NCBI RefSeq assembly: GCF_002776525.5
Contig: NC_045434.1
Span: 113,715,480 to 113,779,479 of the forward strand
Reading direction: 5' to 3'
DNA: 64,000 nucleotides
From: Piliocolobus tephrosceles
Taxonomy: Eukaryota > Chordata > Mammalia > Primates > Cercopithecidae
In this document: positions 55,043-64,000 of the stretch, piece after piece
Layout of the letters: each line of letters opens with the position of its first letter
Numbering within the stretch: the stretch's first letter is position 1
Translations under genes and position numbers: made by a program
The notes under the pieces: model-generated
Databases searched by the model: none
Seen by the model: the letters and a program-made list of their open reading frames with translations, nothing else
Told to the model about the DNA's origin: nothing

Positions 55043-55797
55043 GCCTTAAAAAGTATTTTTTACTTTATGGTTCATTTTCATGGAGTGGTTTATTTTTTCT
55101 GTCAAAATACCTAATTAATTCAGATACTGTGAGAAAATGCTTCTGAAATAGAATGTGTCAAAATATTCTTGGTTTCTTCTGCCTCTTGTCCCTCCCTCTT
55201 GTCCCTGCCCATTATCCACAGTCCCTCCCCCTCCCCCCACCTTCATTGACCTCGGCTTGGTTTGTGACAGCCCGGGTTTACATTTTTGAAACATTAAATG
55301 CTCTCAGAGAGCTAAAGACTTGTCTGTGTTAGGTTCAGATTTGTAGGGACCTCCTGAGCTCCACAGTCCCATTTACCAGGTCGGCTGTTGGTAAAATCAT
55401 TGCCACCTGCTCTCTGGTTTTTAGTTCCACTGCTTTGTTGAAATCATGGTATTTGGGTTTTTCATCTCATTCTGTAATATTTTCATTTCCAGCATGTCCC
55501 TTTCTTACTGTGTTATTTTTCCCAACCCTGCCTGTGGGTGTTCCTGTTCCCCAAAGGTACTTTTCACACTGTATGTTTAGACCTGGACATATATTAATTC
55601 CCTTCCTTTTGGCCAGTCTGAAAGCTATTGGAGAGCAGAACCTTTGTTTTATTTCCTTCTCAAGTTAGCTTTGTGGTTCACATAGGAAAGGTATTCACAA
55701 AATATTTGTTGATTAAATAATTAACTGTTACTCTATTCTATTATTACCCCTTTTCAGTTAATTCCTGGGTCTGTGCATCTCAGCCCTTAATTCATAC
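55043..55797. other. Intron; pyrimidine tract and probable L2 end
   Basis: A C/T-rich run lies at 55176-55245 (cctcttgtccctccctc ... ccctccccccacc). An L2-like 3' end is at 55615-55725 (gaaagctattggagagcaga, acaaaatatttgttgattaa). The rest is unassigned. Confidence 0.5.
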
Positions 55798-56029
55798 AGG
55801 TTGAACATTCCTCGTCTGAAAATTCAAAATCTGAAATACTCCAAAATCTGAAACTTTTCGAGTACCAATATGTGGCTCAAAGGAAAAGCTCATCAGAGCA
55901 TTCTGGATTTCAGATTTTTGGATAAGGGAAGCCCACGCAGTATGTAATTTGAAAATATTCCAAAATCGAAAAAAATTCAAAATTCTAAACATTTCTGGCC
56001 TAAGCACTTCAGATAAGGGATACTCAGCC
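55798..56029. mobile_element. Non-autonomous DNA transposon, Tigger-like, about 230 bp
   Basis: Starts caggttgaacattcctcgtc. The other end read in reverse is taggctgagtatcccttatc, giving imperfect terminal inverted repeats, with TA at both edges as for Tc1/mariner-type insertion. The interior is full of 'aaaatctgaaat' / 'tttggat' inverted words. The exact family name is not certain. Confidence 0.75.
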
Positions 56030-56219
56030 TATATTCCAACTTTGATCTTAGACTTTTTCATTTTTGACTGACTGCTGGACAATTCTCCTTGACTGCTCTT
56101 CTGTAACTTAAAACATAACATGTCTGAGACTCAGTGTCTTTCTTGTGTTCTGTTTTTACTGGTGATATCATCATTCTTTTAGTCAGGTTTGAAAATGTCT
56201 AGTATTTTTTTTAAAGTTG

Positions 56220-56445
56220 TGGTGCCACTTTATGATCCAGGAGTATGGTGGGTCAGATCTGTAAGCTGAGTCAGATAGACTGATGGCTAGAATTCTGGCA
56301 GTTACTTAACTTATTGAATCTTAGTTTCCTTACCTATAAAATTCCTGCTTCTTGGACTTGTTTTGAGGATTGTGCCAGAATGTCCATGAAAGTGCTTAGC
56401 GTGGTCCCTGATGTGTGGTGAATGCTGAGTGAGCTGTCTGTGATT
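56220..56445 (+). repeat. MIR SINE
   Basis: Reads attctggcagttacttaact, tcttagtttccttacctata, gttttgaggattgtgccag, aagtgcttagcgtggtccc. Confidence 0.7.
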
Positions 56446-57739
56446 CCCAGTGTGTCATGAGGGGTTTCTGTGATGCTTTTCAGCTACCTCACTACTTTGG
56501 TGAGGCTGCTGCTGATGCTTGAGTACAGGTTCTCATCTCTTGCGTGGATTCTTGCAGCAGTGACCTCTGCTCTGACCCATGCAGAACTCCACCAATAGAT
56601 TTTGATTGTTTCCTTCGCTTCAGAAACCGTAATGACTTTCTGCACCCAGGTTGATCAAGCCTGTGCACATCTCAGTTTGATATTTAAATTTTTGGACAAT
56701 CTGATCTTCACCAACATTTCTAGCCTTAGTTTGGTCTCCTCTGCATGAATTTCCAGTCACTGTCTTCACACTTTCCATCTCCTCAACTTGTCTTGTGTAT
56801 CCCACAGTTTCTTCTTCTCTCCTTTGTGTCTAGTTTTCCCTAACCATCATTTGTGGCCCCTGATTCTTGCTGTCCATGATGTTTCTCCTGAACCCTTTCT
56901 TGTGACATTGTTCTTCCTACTTAATCCATGAATCTTATTCATTCATTCATTCACTCACTGCCTTGTAAGGTAGTGATTCTGGACACTTGTTCTAGTTATA
57001 GGCACTTGGATACACTGGTGATCAAAAAGAGACACTCCAACCATGCCAGAACTTATGTTGTTTACCAGTATTTATTTTACAGGGAATCATGTTTTGTGAC
57101 ATCTTTGTATAATTTACATTTATTTATTGAACTCCTATAAAAATTTTTTCCCTGTACAAATTGTAAATTACTTGATAGCTAGGTATTTTACAGCTTTTAA
57201 TATTTCCTTCAATGTCGTATTTGATATTTTACAGAGAGGAGGAACTCAAATATTGGTTAACTTCGGAGGGTCACATTCATGGCTTGAGGTTTGAAACTAC
57301 ACCTTCAAAGTAAAAAATATTACTTGCAACATATTTGAAATCAGATTTGTACGTTATGTTTTAGGTATATGTTTCTTTTTAAAGAAAGATCTGTAACAGC
57401 ATAGATTGATCGTAGTAATTAAGATTTTTCTTATCAAAATTTGGCCATGAGTGAACAGTATGCTTCTATTCTTACCAATGGTAGGTAGAACACATTTGGT
57501 ATCACTTGAACTTACCAGGAAGTTTTTTTCTTCTTTTCTCATTTATTTATTTATTTGTGCAACACTCCCCTTCCCTTTTAATGTGATGTCTGAATCAATA
57601 TTTGAAAAAAATTCTATATTTAGAGCAACAGTCAGTTAAGTATTAATAGTTTTTGTTACTGTGGAAAATAATAGAAGTAATTGATGATTGTTACTTGCAT
57701 GGCTTGAAGACCTTCTCTGACCTTCTATGCTGAGTTAAA
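56446..57739. other. Intron, mostly unassigned
   Basis: An L2-like antisense trace at 56935-57045 follows an (attc)n run. Nothing else recognised. Confidence 0.45.
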
Positions 57740-57960
57740 TGCTCCCCTCATTGCTGTTAACATGCACATCCCCTGTGCTTCCTGTTTTGTGATACTTTCC
57801 AGAGTTGTTATTATTTGTACAGTGTCTAATTTTCTTACTAGACCACATACTTCATGAGGGCAGGAGCTCTTTCTGTTTTCTTCACGACTCAATTGCCAGG
57901 ACATAGTAAGTCCACAGCACATATAACGAGTGCTCACTAAAGATGCATTGCAGTAAATTT
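57740..57960 (+). repeat. L2 3' end, sense
   Basis: Reads tttcttactagaccacatac, ttcatgagggcaggagctct, attgccaggacatagtaagt, gagtgctcactaaagatg. Confidence 0.78.
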
Positions 57961-57964
57961 GACA

Positions 57965-58100
57965 TTCACTCACTGATCAAAGACTTACTGCATTCCTCTA
58001 GATGTCGGGGACTGAGCTAGGCTTTGGGTTTGCACTGGAGAATAAAACATAGCCCCTGTCCACAGTGTGCTCATCAACAAGCAAAATGTGCTAAGTCTTT
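57965..58100 (-). repeat. L2 3' end fragment, antisense
   Basis: Reads ttactgcattcctctagatg, ggggactgagctaggctttg, ataaaacatagcccctgtcc. Confidence 0.65.
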
Positions 58101-58107
58101 CTTATTT

Positions 58108-58310
58108 AACTGACACTTATATACTGCTTAAAGTTTCTAGGTTTTTTTTTTTAAGCCTCAAAATAACTGTGAAGAGGTATTGTTTCCCTCTCTAGATGAG
58201 TACCTTGAGGAACAGATCAAGTAACTTACTCAGGTTCACATAGGATTGGAACCTGCCCCTCTCTGATCTCCAAATCCTTCACTGTGACTTATGCTACTTC
58301 CTCCAGTAAA
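58108..58310 (-). repeat. MIR SINE, antisense
   Basis: Reads cctcaaaataactgtgaaga, agtaacttactcaggttcac, aggattggaacctgcccct. Confidence 0.75.
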
Positions 58311-58689
58311 TCACATGGGGGTGATAGTTGTAACTTGCACCTGGCTTATCAGAAATTAAACCTGTGTCTCTTGGCTCATGTGTTTTTGGGTTTGCATTAA
58401 AAAATGGGGCAAGGAATTAAGATTTGGAAATGAGCCCACTACTGATTGAGGCTTTTGCATTTCATTGAACCTTTTCTAGTCAGTCTTATCCTCTTTTCTT
58501 TGAGACTCTTTTCCCATTACCACAATTTTTCGTAGTGATATTTTTGTTTGACTTTGGAAACTCACTAGTCTATATTTTGGGCTTATTGTATTAAGTTTAA
58601 AAAATCTTTTCTTGGTATTTGGGTTCTCCATAGTCTGAACAATTTCTGCTCCTTTTAACCCCTCACTATTCAAGTGAGTCCCTAGTCAG
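58311..58689. other. Intron, no feature recognised
   Basis: AT-rich, no repeat or gene recognised. Confidence 0.5.
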
Positions 58690-59015
58690 GCCTGCAGATA
58701 CATTCCTACCTTTATACCTGTCTTAGGCTCTCTCTCTCTGTAATGCCTTCCACAAACTTTTGGCCAATTAAAATAAAAAATGAGTTCTTCCCTTTAGGTT
58801 TCAGAGTACCACCTGCAGGGTTTAGTCCTGTGCTAGCCTCCAGGCCTTGCTGCTGCTTTATGTGTGCTGGTTTTGTTCCCTAGTGAGACTTTTAATTTCT
58901 GGAGCAAAAGGACCAAATCTTGTTTTTCTTTTCTGTCTCCCACAGTGTCTTAGTAGAGTGCTGGGCATAGGACCATACCTACTAAGTAAGCACCAAAATG
59001 TTGGTTGAAGTAAAT
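58690..59015 (+). repeat. L2 3' end, sense
   Basis: Weak 5' part, then ccacagtgtcttagtagagt, gctgggcataggaccatacc, ctaagtaagcaccaaaatgt, ttggttgaag. Confidence 0.6.
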
Positions 59016-59149
59016 TTAATTACGGAGTTTGTACTTCCTAATTATAACTGCAAACCTCAGTGTTTTCCAGACATTATGGCACACTGGAGAAAGGCAGCTG
59101 GAGGAGGCACAGTCTTCTATAAGAACAGAGACACTTCCCATTTGTGTTG

Positions 59150-59345
59150 TGCATGACAGGTTATGGATTGCTTTCATGGGCATTAGCTCACTTAACCCTC
59201 AAGCTAATTTTATGGGAGAGAAATTGTTTAATCCTCATTGATGAGTGATGGCATTAGGACTCAAATAATTCACCTGTAAATCACATGGCTGGAGCTAGGA
59301 CTTGGTGCCAACTCTTGTGACTCTAGTGCCCTGCCACAGGAGAGA
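59150..59345 (-). repeat. MIR SINE, antisense
   Basis: Reads attagctcacttaaccctca, ttgtttaatcctcattgatg, aaatcacatggctggagcta, ggacttggtgccaactcttg. Confidence 0.72.
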
Positions 59346-59655
59346 CAGGAGCAACCAGGCTGCGAGCTCCAGAAGGCAGGGCCCAGTAATGCTTATTGCA
59401 CATGACTGTTGCAAGATAAAATTGAGGTTCTTGTGTGAGCTGCCCTTTGAATTTTCTCATGTGTACATTTCTGTCTGGCTCTGCTGGCACAGTTGAGTTT
59501 GTCTCTATTGCTGGGATTTCTCTACCCATTAACCATTTACATTCATCTGTCTGTCATTGGTCTGCCTATCATCTCTTTGTATGCTTGTATCTATACAATA
59601 AGACATTTGCAGTTATATAAAAACCAACCATCTGAAGTCTTAAAAATAATTTGTG
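59346..59655. other. Intron, no feature recognised
   Basis: Possible short L2 trace (gagctccagaaggcagggcc). Otherwise unassigned. Confidence 0.4.
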
Positions 59656-59920
59656 CACTTTGGGAGGCCAAGGCGGGCAGATCACCTGAGGTCAGGAGTT
59701 TGAGACCAGCCTGGCCAACATGGCGAAACCCCGTCTCTACTAAAAATACAAAAATTAGCTGGGCGTGGTGGCAGGTGCCTGAAATCCCAGCTACTTAGGA
59801 GGCTGAGGCAGGAGAATCGCTTGAACCTGGAAGGTGATGGTTGTAGTGAGCTAAGATCATGCCACTGCACTCCAACCTGGGCAACAGAGCAAGACTCCAC
59901 CTCAAAATAATAATAATAGT
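59656..59920 (+). mobile_element. Alu, 5'-truncated, sense
   Basis: Starts inside Alu at cactttgggaggccaaggc and ends in a (taa)n tail. Imperfect duplication: ataatttgtg before, ataattatttgtg after. Confidence 0.93.
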
Positions 59921-60003
59921 GATAATTATTTGTGATGTTGTAAATTAAAATTTTTGTTAGTGCCTCCTTAATACTCCACTCTGCCAAGGTTGATGATTCC
60001 TGT

Positions 60004-60032
60004 GTATAGGTTGGTGCATAACTGTATTGACA
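60004..60032 (+). repeat. Possible MADE1/mariner end
   Basis: taggttggtgcataactgta resembles one arm of the MADE1 mariner MITE (taggttggtgcaaaagtaat). No second arm is visible, so it is at most a half element and cannot form the miR-548-type hairpin. Confidence 0.35.
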
Positions 60033-62695
60033 GCATTGGGCTAGATAACTCAAATAGTATGATTTTGAGAAAGTGATTCTTTTGTGTACTTACATATTTC
60101 ATGATTGTTTAAAAGCCTTGATCATCTCTGGAATTTGTCCTTGGAAATTTATGAATACTTTTAAGGTCAATGTATTTCCTTCCTTTTGCCTCATGAATTG
60201 AGTTCTTGCTATGGGAAAGGAACATATTTTTGCAGTTATCTGATTATAATTTAGAGCGTTTAAAATTTTTATTGCTGTTGCTATGAGTGATTAGCAGTGT
60301 ACTTTCAGTTTTGTACTCTTGGTTGTGTATACACCCTGGGCACAATGGCATGCCAGAGGACCGTCAAACTGGATAGTTCACACTTAAATTGACTACATCT
60401 TCCATATGGGCATTTTATGTCTGTGGCCTTCTGACATTTCTCTGGGGAACATTAGCTTGTGGAATTCATCTTAAACATTTCCTTTGCTTTTGGTTTGTAT
60501 AATCTGATGCCAAAACCATTTAAAATATGATTAAAAATTTAAAACTTTAAATATAGATATGGATTGCTGTAGACAGTATGGACTCTGCAAAGAAAAGACA
60601 GTCTTATATTTGTACTCTTGATGGGATATAATCTATTTATAGTTTTCAAAAAACCTACATGAAAAATATTACAATAGCTTAGTTTAGAGGTAGTATAAAC
60701 ATGAGATTGCCATCTTCATATTAGCCCTGGAGAGAAATAAACAAGAAATACGCATGCTGACTTCCTTGATCCTAAGGATATGACCACTGTACCAAGTGGT
60801 TTTGATGCTGTGGAAAGTGTGGTTGTGGAAAAAGTGTCTGAGATTTTTTTTTCAGTTCAACCAGAGAGGAGTAGTTGAGACCTCTTTTCCATAAAGAAAT
60901 CTGCTAGACAGATGTGGTTCCTAAGGGTCAACTAAGTTTGCAGTTGCCCAGTAGTGCACCTGCTATTCCAGAAGAAGTGCAGATGCAGGTATCTAGTTCC
61001 TGATCTGGAGGAGCTAGTTAATGTTTTGGTAAGAAAAAACTTAAGAAAATTAGATCTAACTTACATGGTGCTTAATATTTGTGAAGTGAGAGATCAGAGA
61101 AGGGAGAGAGTAGTGTAGGAGGAGAAGCCAGAATGATAGGTTGGGAAACTGGATCTCAGGCTTTTCTCTCTACCATTTGTCCCCACAGACCAGAGTCCTG
61201 AGGTCCTGTCCACTCTCAACACATGCCTTTAATATTCTTACAATTTTATTTTCTAAGACCTTTTCAAAAATCAGAGGCTAAGCCTTTAAGTTGCTGGTAT
61301 AGGGTTGTTAGGGAAAAAAATCAGTGATGCAAATATTAAATATTAATCACTATCTGTCTTTGGTGGTATTTTCTTATGCATTTTTAAAACCTGAGGTTAT
61401 TGAAGGTTTCTTCCTCTAAACTACAAAACAACAAAGCAGTAGTTTTGTTTAGTATTTTTTAACTGATACATTCCCTTTTGAAAACATTAGTTTGCCTTTG
61501 AAGTTTTTTTTGTGTGTCAGAGATTTTTGTCAAATGTCTGCTTTTTAGAAAGTGATAGTCCTAGGTATGTTTTCTGTGTGTTCTACAAATTTCACAAAGT
61601 TTTCATTCTTCATAGGAAACTAATGTAAAAAAACAAAACAAAACAACAACAAAAAACTCGGTATTTACTTTCTTTTAAACTTCCAAGTCATGTAGTCTCT
61701 GCCTGGCTGCTCTGTGTCATTACTACATCATGGCACTTGACACCTTTATCTATATTCACTACATTTTTGTTTAAATTAGTGCTGTTTGCAGTAAGTCTAT
61801 TGCGTTTGCTTCTAGATAATGTAATTGATGGACAGAGGAATCTAAAGGACCTGTCCAATTGTCTGTGCTAAATTTGTGGGTCAGAGTGTTTAAACACAGG
61901 CTGATATGAAGTTGCATTTTACATTCCCCTTAATATTATATCCCAGTTGAGAACCTGTTTCATTCTCATTTGGCCAATCTGCTAACAGTTAATTCTCCCC
62001 TGAGAGATAATAATGCTACTTTTCTTGCTCTAGCAGCAGTCTCTATGGTGGCCCACTATCCTATAGAACATTTTCTCTTTAAAATAGAATGAAAATACTG
62101 AGCATACCTTTAAATGACTTGATTTATGTTTATGTATTTATCTATCTTAATTATTTTGTAGATTTAAAAATGATTTAAACCATTTTCAGAATGGGTTAAT
62201 ACCCTGCTATATAACACATTCAAAATTTGTCTCCAGTAGTGTTCATGGGAGACACAGCATTTTTATTCTATTAGGCATCACTACATGGGTGATCTACTGT
62301 CATTTTGAATGTTTCTCCTGTGTTGGACACATTATTTCTTTGTCTGCAAGTTACTTGTATTAAGCTTATGTTTTATACATAGCTCGTAAGAAAAAGGAAT
62401 ACAGTACACAGATATATACATGTTAATGTGAGTAAGGTACAGGTAACTTTTATTTTCTAATTGATGCTGCTTTGTATTTTCCAACTTTTAAAAGCTTAGA
62501 AATACTCTTCTCATAATAGGAAAATAACTGTTTAAAGTTTCTAACCTTATGTGCTGTTGTTTTTTTGTAGAAGTTGGGAGGCAAATGGAGTCTGCTTTAT
62601 TTTTAGGATAATAAGGAATTGAATAATCTTTTATTTGTTTCGTGGTGTTGAATAGAGAGAGATTGTGCCTAAGTAAATTTCATATGACTCGAATT
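60033..62695. other. Intron, 2.7 kb with nothing recognised
   Basis: AT-rich, apparently single copy, notably lacking Alu, L1, L2 or MIR that I can recognise. An A/C-rich run lies at 61626-61657. No ORF of note. Confidence 0.45.
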
Positions 62696-62999
62696 TTTTT
62701 TTTTTTTTTTTTTTTTTTAATGAGGCCGAGGCTCTGTGGCCCAGGCTGGTGTGCAGTGGCGTGATCCCGGCCCACTGCAACTTCCTCCTACTAGGTTTAA
62801 GTAGTTGTCCTGTCTCAGCCTCCTGAGTAGCTGGGATTACAGGCGTGTGCCACTATGCCTGGCTAATTTTAGTATTTTTAGTAGAGACAGGGTTTTGCCG
62901 CATTGCCCAGACTGATCTCGAACTCCTGAGCTCGTGTGATCTGCCTGCCTCGGCCTCCCAAAGTTCTGGGATTACAGGCATGAGCCACCATGCCTGACC
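62696..62999 (-). mobile_element. Alu, antisense, full length, diverged
   Basis: T-tract of about 24 bases, aatgaggccgaggctctgtg to gagccaccatgcctgacc. Both arms recognisable. Confidence 0.93.
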
Positions 63000-63464
63000 T
63001 CAAGCCTACCCTTTAAAAGCTGAGATTTTAAAGTTTTCAAACTTGGGATGAAAATCTTATGTTATTAGTATTACATGTTTTAAAATCCATTGTGATGAAA
63101 TACAGTATACTGAATTGATTTTGACCTTATCCTGGAATCAGGGTCATTACTGTGACCTTCAATTATTGTTCTTTTGACCTTTCTCTTGCTGTCACCTGTC
63201 ACTGCAGCAATGCTAATTGGGGCTTTTAATCATGTAGCTTAGTGAAAACAAATAGCATATACTATTTTATGTAGACTGACTTACTAAATTCTGAAGAATC
63301 TTCTGAAAGCTTCCTTCTTGGAGTGAAAAGTATGTGGTTGTCTTCTTCAGGACACAGAAGAGGGGATTTTATCACTTATGTTCCTGTATTTGTTTTAATA
63401 ATTAATGACCCATGGCGTATGTTTATTTTTGCTTTTATGTTCTTATCCGTGTATGGAAAAGCTT
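63000..63464. other. Intron, no feature recognised
   Basis: AT-rich single-copy-looking sequence. Confidence 0.5.
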
Positions 63465-63725
63465 AGATTGGGTATTGGTAAGGCCTTGGAATTAGATAGT
63501 ACTGGATACAAATTCCACTGATGCCTCTTAGTAGCTGTGTGATCTTGGGCTTTCAGCTAAACCTCTTCAAGTTCATTTCCTCATCTGTAAAATGAGGATA
63601 ATCATGCTTTTATTGTAGAGTTGTTGTGAGGATTAAATGAAGATTTCATGCAATGTGCTAGCATAGTGTCAGCACATAGTAATTGCTCAATATTATCAAT
63701 AATGATAACTATTTTCATTATTAAT
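63465..63725 (+). repeat. MIR SINE, well preserved
   Basis: Reads aaggccttggaattagatag, agctgtgtgatcttgggctt, catttcctcatctgtaaaat, tagagttgttgtgaggatta, gtgtcagcacatagtaattg, ctcaatattatc. Confidence 0.87.
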
Positions 63726-64000
63726 TTGGCTTCGACTGATGCCTGCCACTTCTTAATTTCATTGTTCAAATAACCTGTAAACGATCTGGAATGTGAAGCT
63801 GAGCAAGCTTGATAGTTGAAAGAAAAGATTATTATGAAATATTTAATGTATTTTTCACTGATTAGAAAGATTTCTCAGCTTCCCATAAAGAAGATAACAC
63901 AATTAAAGAGTGTCTATACATGGCAGAGAGTCTGGATACCCGCATTATATTATGATATTTAAAGGAATCATTGCAAACTACCTGGAAGAATCCTGAGAGG
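63726..64000. other. End of window, intron, nothing recognised
   Basis: AT-rich sequence to the end of the window with no repeat or exon recognised. Confidence 0.5.

Larger units (their letters stand above)
8882..64000 (+). other. VAV3: VAV3 intron 1 (5' part, continues beyond window)
   Basis: From the exon 1 donor to the window end I see no splice-bounded open frame resembling VAV3 exon 2 (which should start FLCLKNIRTFL). The whole 55 kb is AT-rich and repeat-laden, in keeping with the very long first intron expected of this gene. Repeats inside it are listed separately. Confidence 0.85.

Noticed and set aside
60004..60032. Possible miR-548-type hairpin from MADE1
   Set aside because: Only one arm is visible. 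No complementary arm follows, so no hairpin precursor.
8882..64000. Search for VAV3 exon 2 or other host exons, tRNA, snRNA genes or CRISPR-like arrays
   Set aside because: No frame begins with the expected FLCLKN after an AG acceptor, no tRNA or snRNA-like sequence was seen, and the regular repeats are microsatellites only. Reading by eye could miss a short exon.

Overview
The window is nuclear DNA from a catarrhine primate, most likely an Old World monkey. It is dominated by Alu, L1, L2, MIR and MaLR interspersed repeats. Several young-looking antisense Alus carry the 'cgcccgtctcggcctcc' / 'aggcttgagcc' combination that I associate with the cercopithecoid AluYR lineage rather than with human AluY. 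Nothing in the sequence is bacterial or viral apart from fossil retroelement pieces. Almost every open frame of 60-150 codons is a translation through an Alu, an L1 or a GC-rich island.

One protein-coding gene is recognisable: VAV3, a Rho/Rac guanine-nucleotide exchange factor, on the + strand. Only its first coding exon lies here (8678-8881, 68 codons, ending at a phase-0 CAG|GTGAGG donor). It encodes the first half of the calponin-homology domain. The exon sits at the 3' side of a strong CpG island (about 7900-8960) that must hold the promoter and 5' UTR.

Layout: 1-7560 is upstream flanking DNA packed with Alus, MIR, L2 and one nested MIR/MER5-like/Alu stack. 7560-8960 is the promoter and CpG island with exon 1. 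8882-64000 is the 5' part of VAV3 intron 1. I found no second exon in it.

Within intron 1 the main landmarks are: a long antisense L2 (12480-14200) that keeps traces of its reverse-transcriptase frame; a 400-base assembly gap at 16150-16549 whose flanks form a 34-bp inverted repeat; an antisense L1 with an Alu in its tail (21437-22856); an antisense L1 made of a 3' end joined to a long 5' UTR with no ORFs between (43535-47490); an MST/THE1 LTR inserted in an older MaLR LTR (49812-50562); and a roughly 230-bp inverted-repeat DNA transposon (55798-56029).

I did not find an undescribed biological system. The observations most worth checking are the inverted repeat at the gap, the reading frame open upstream of the VAV3 start codon together with an overlapping upstream ORF, the G-rich run at 12204-12227, the non-Alu segment trapped between two Alu pieces at 5115-5265, and an LTR-like segment at 34745-35180.
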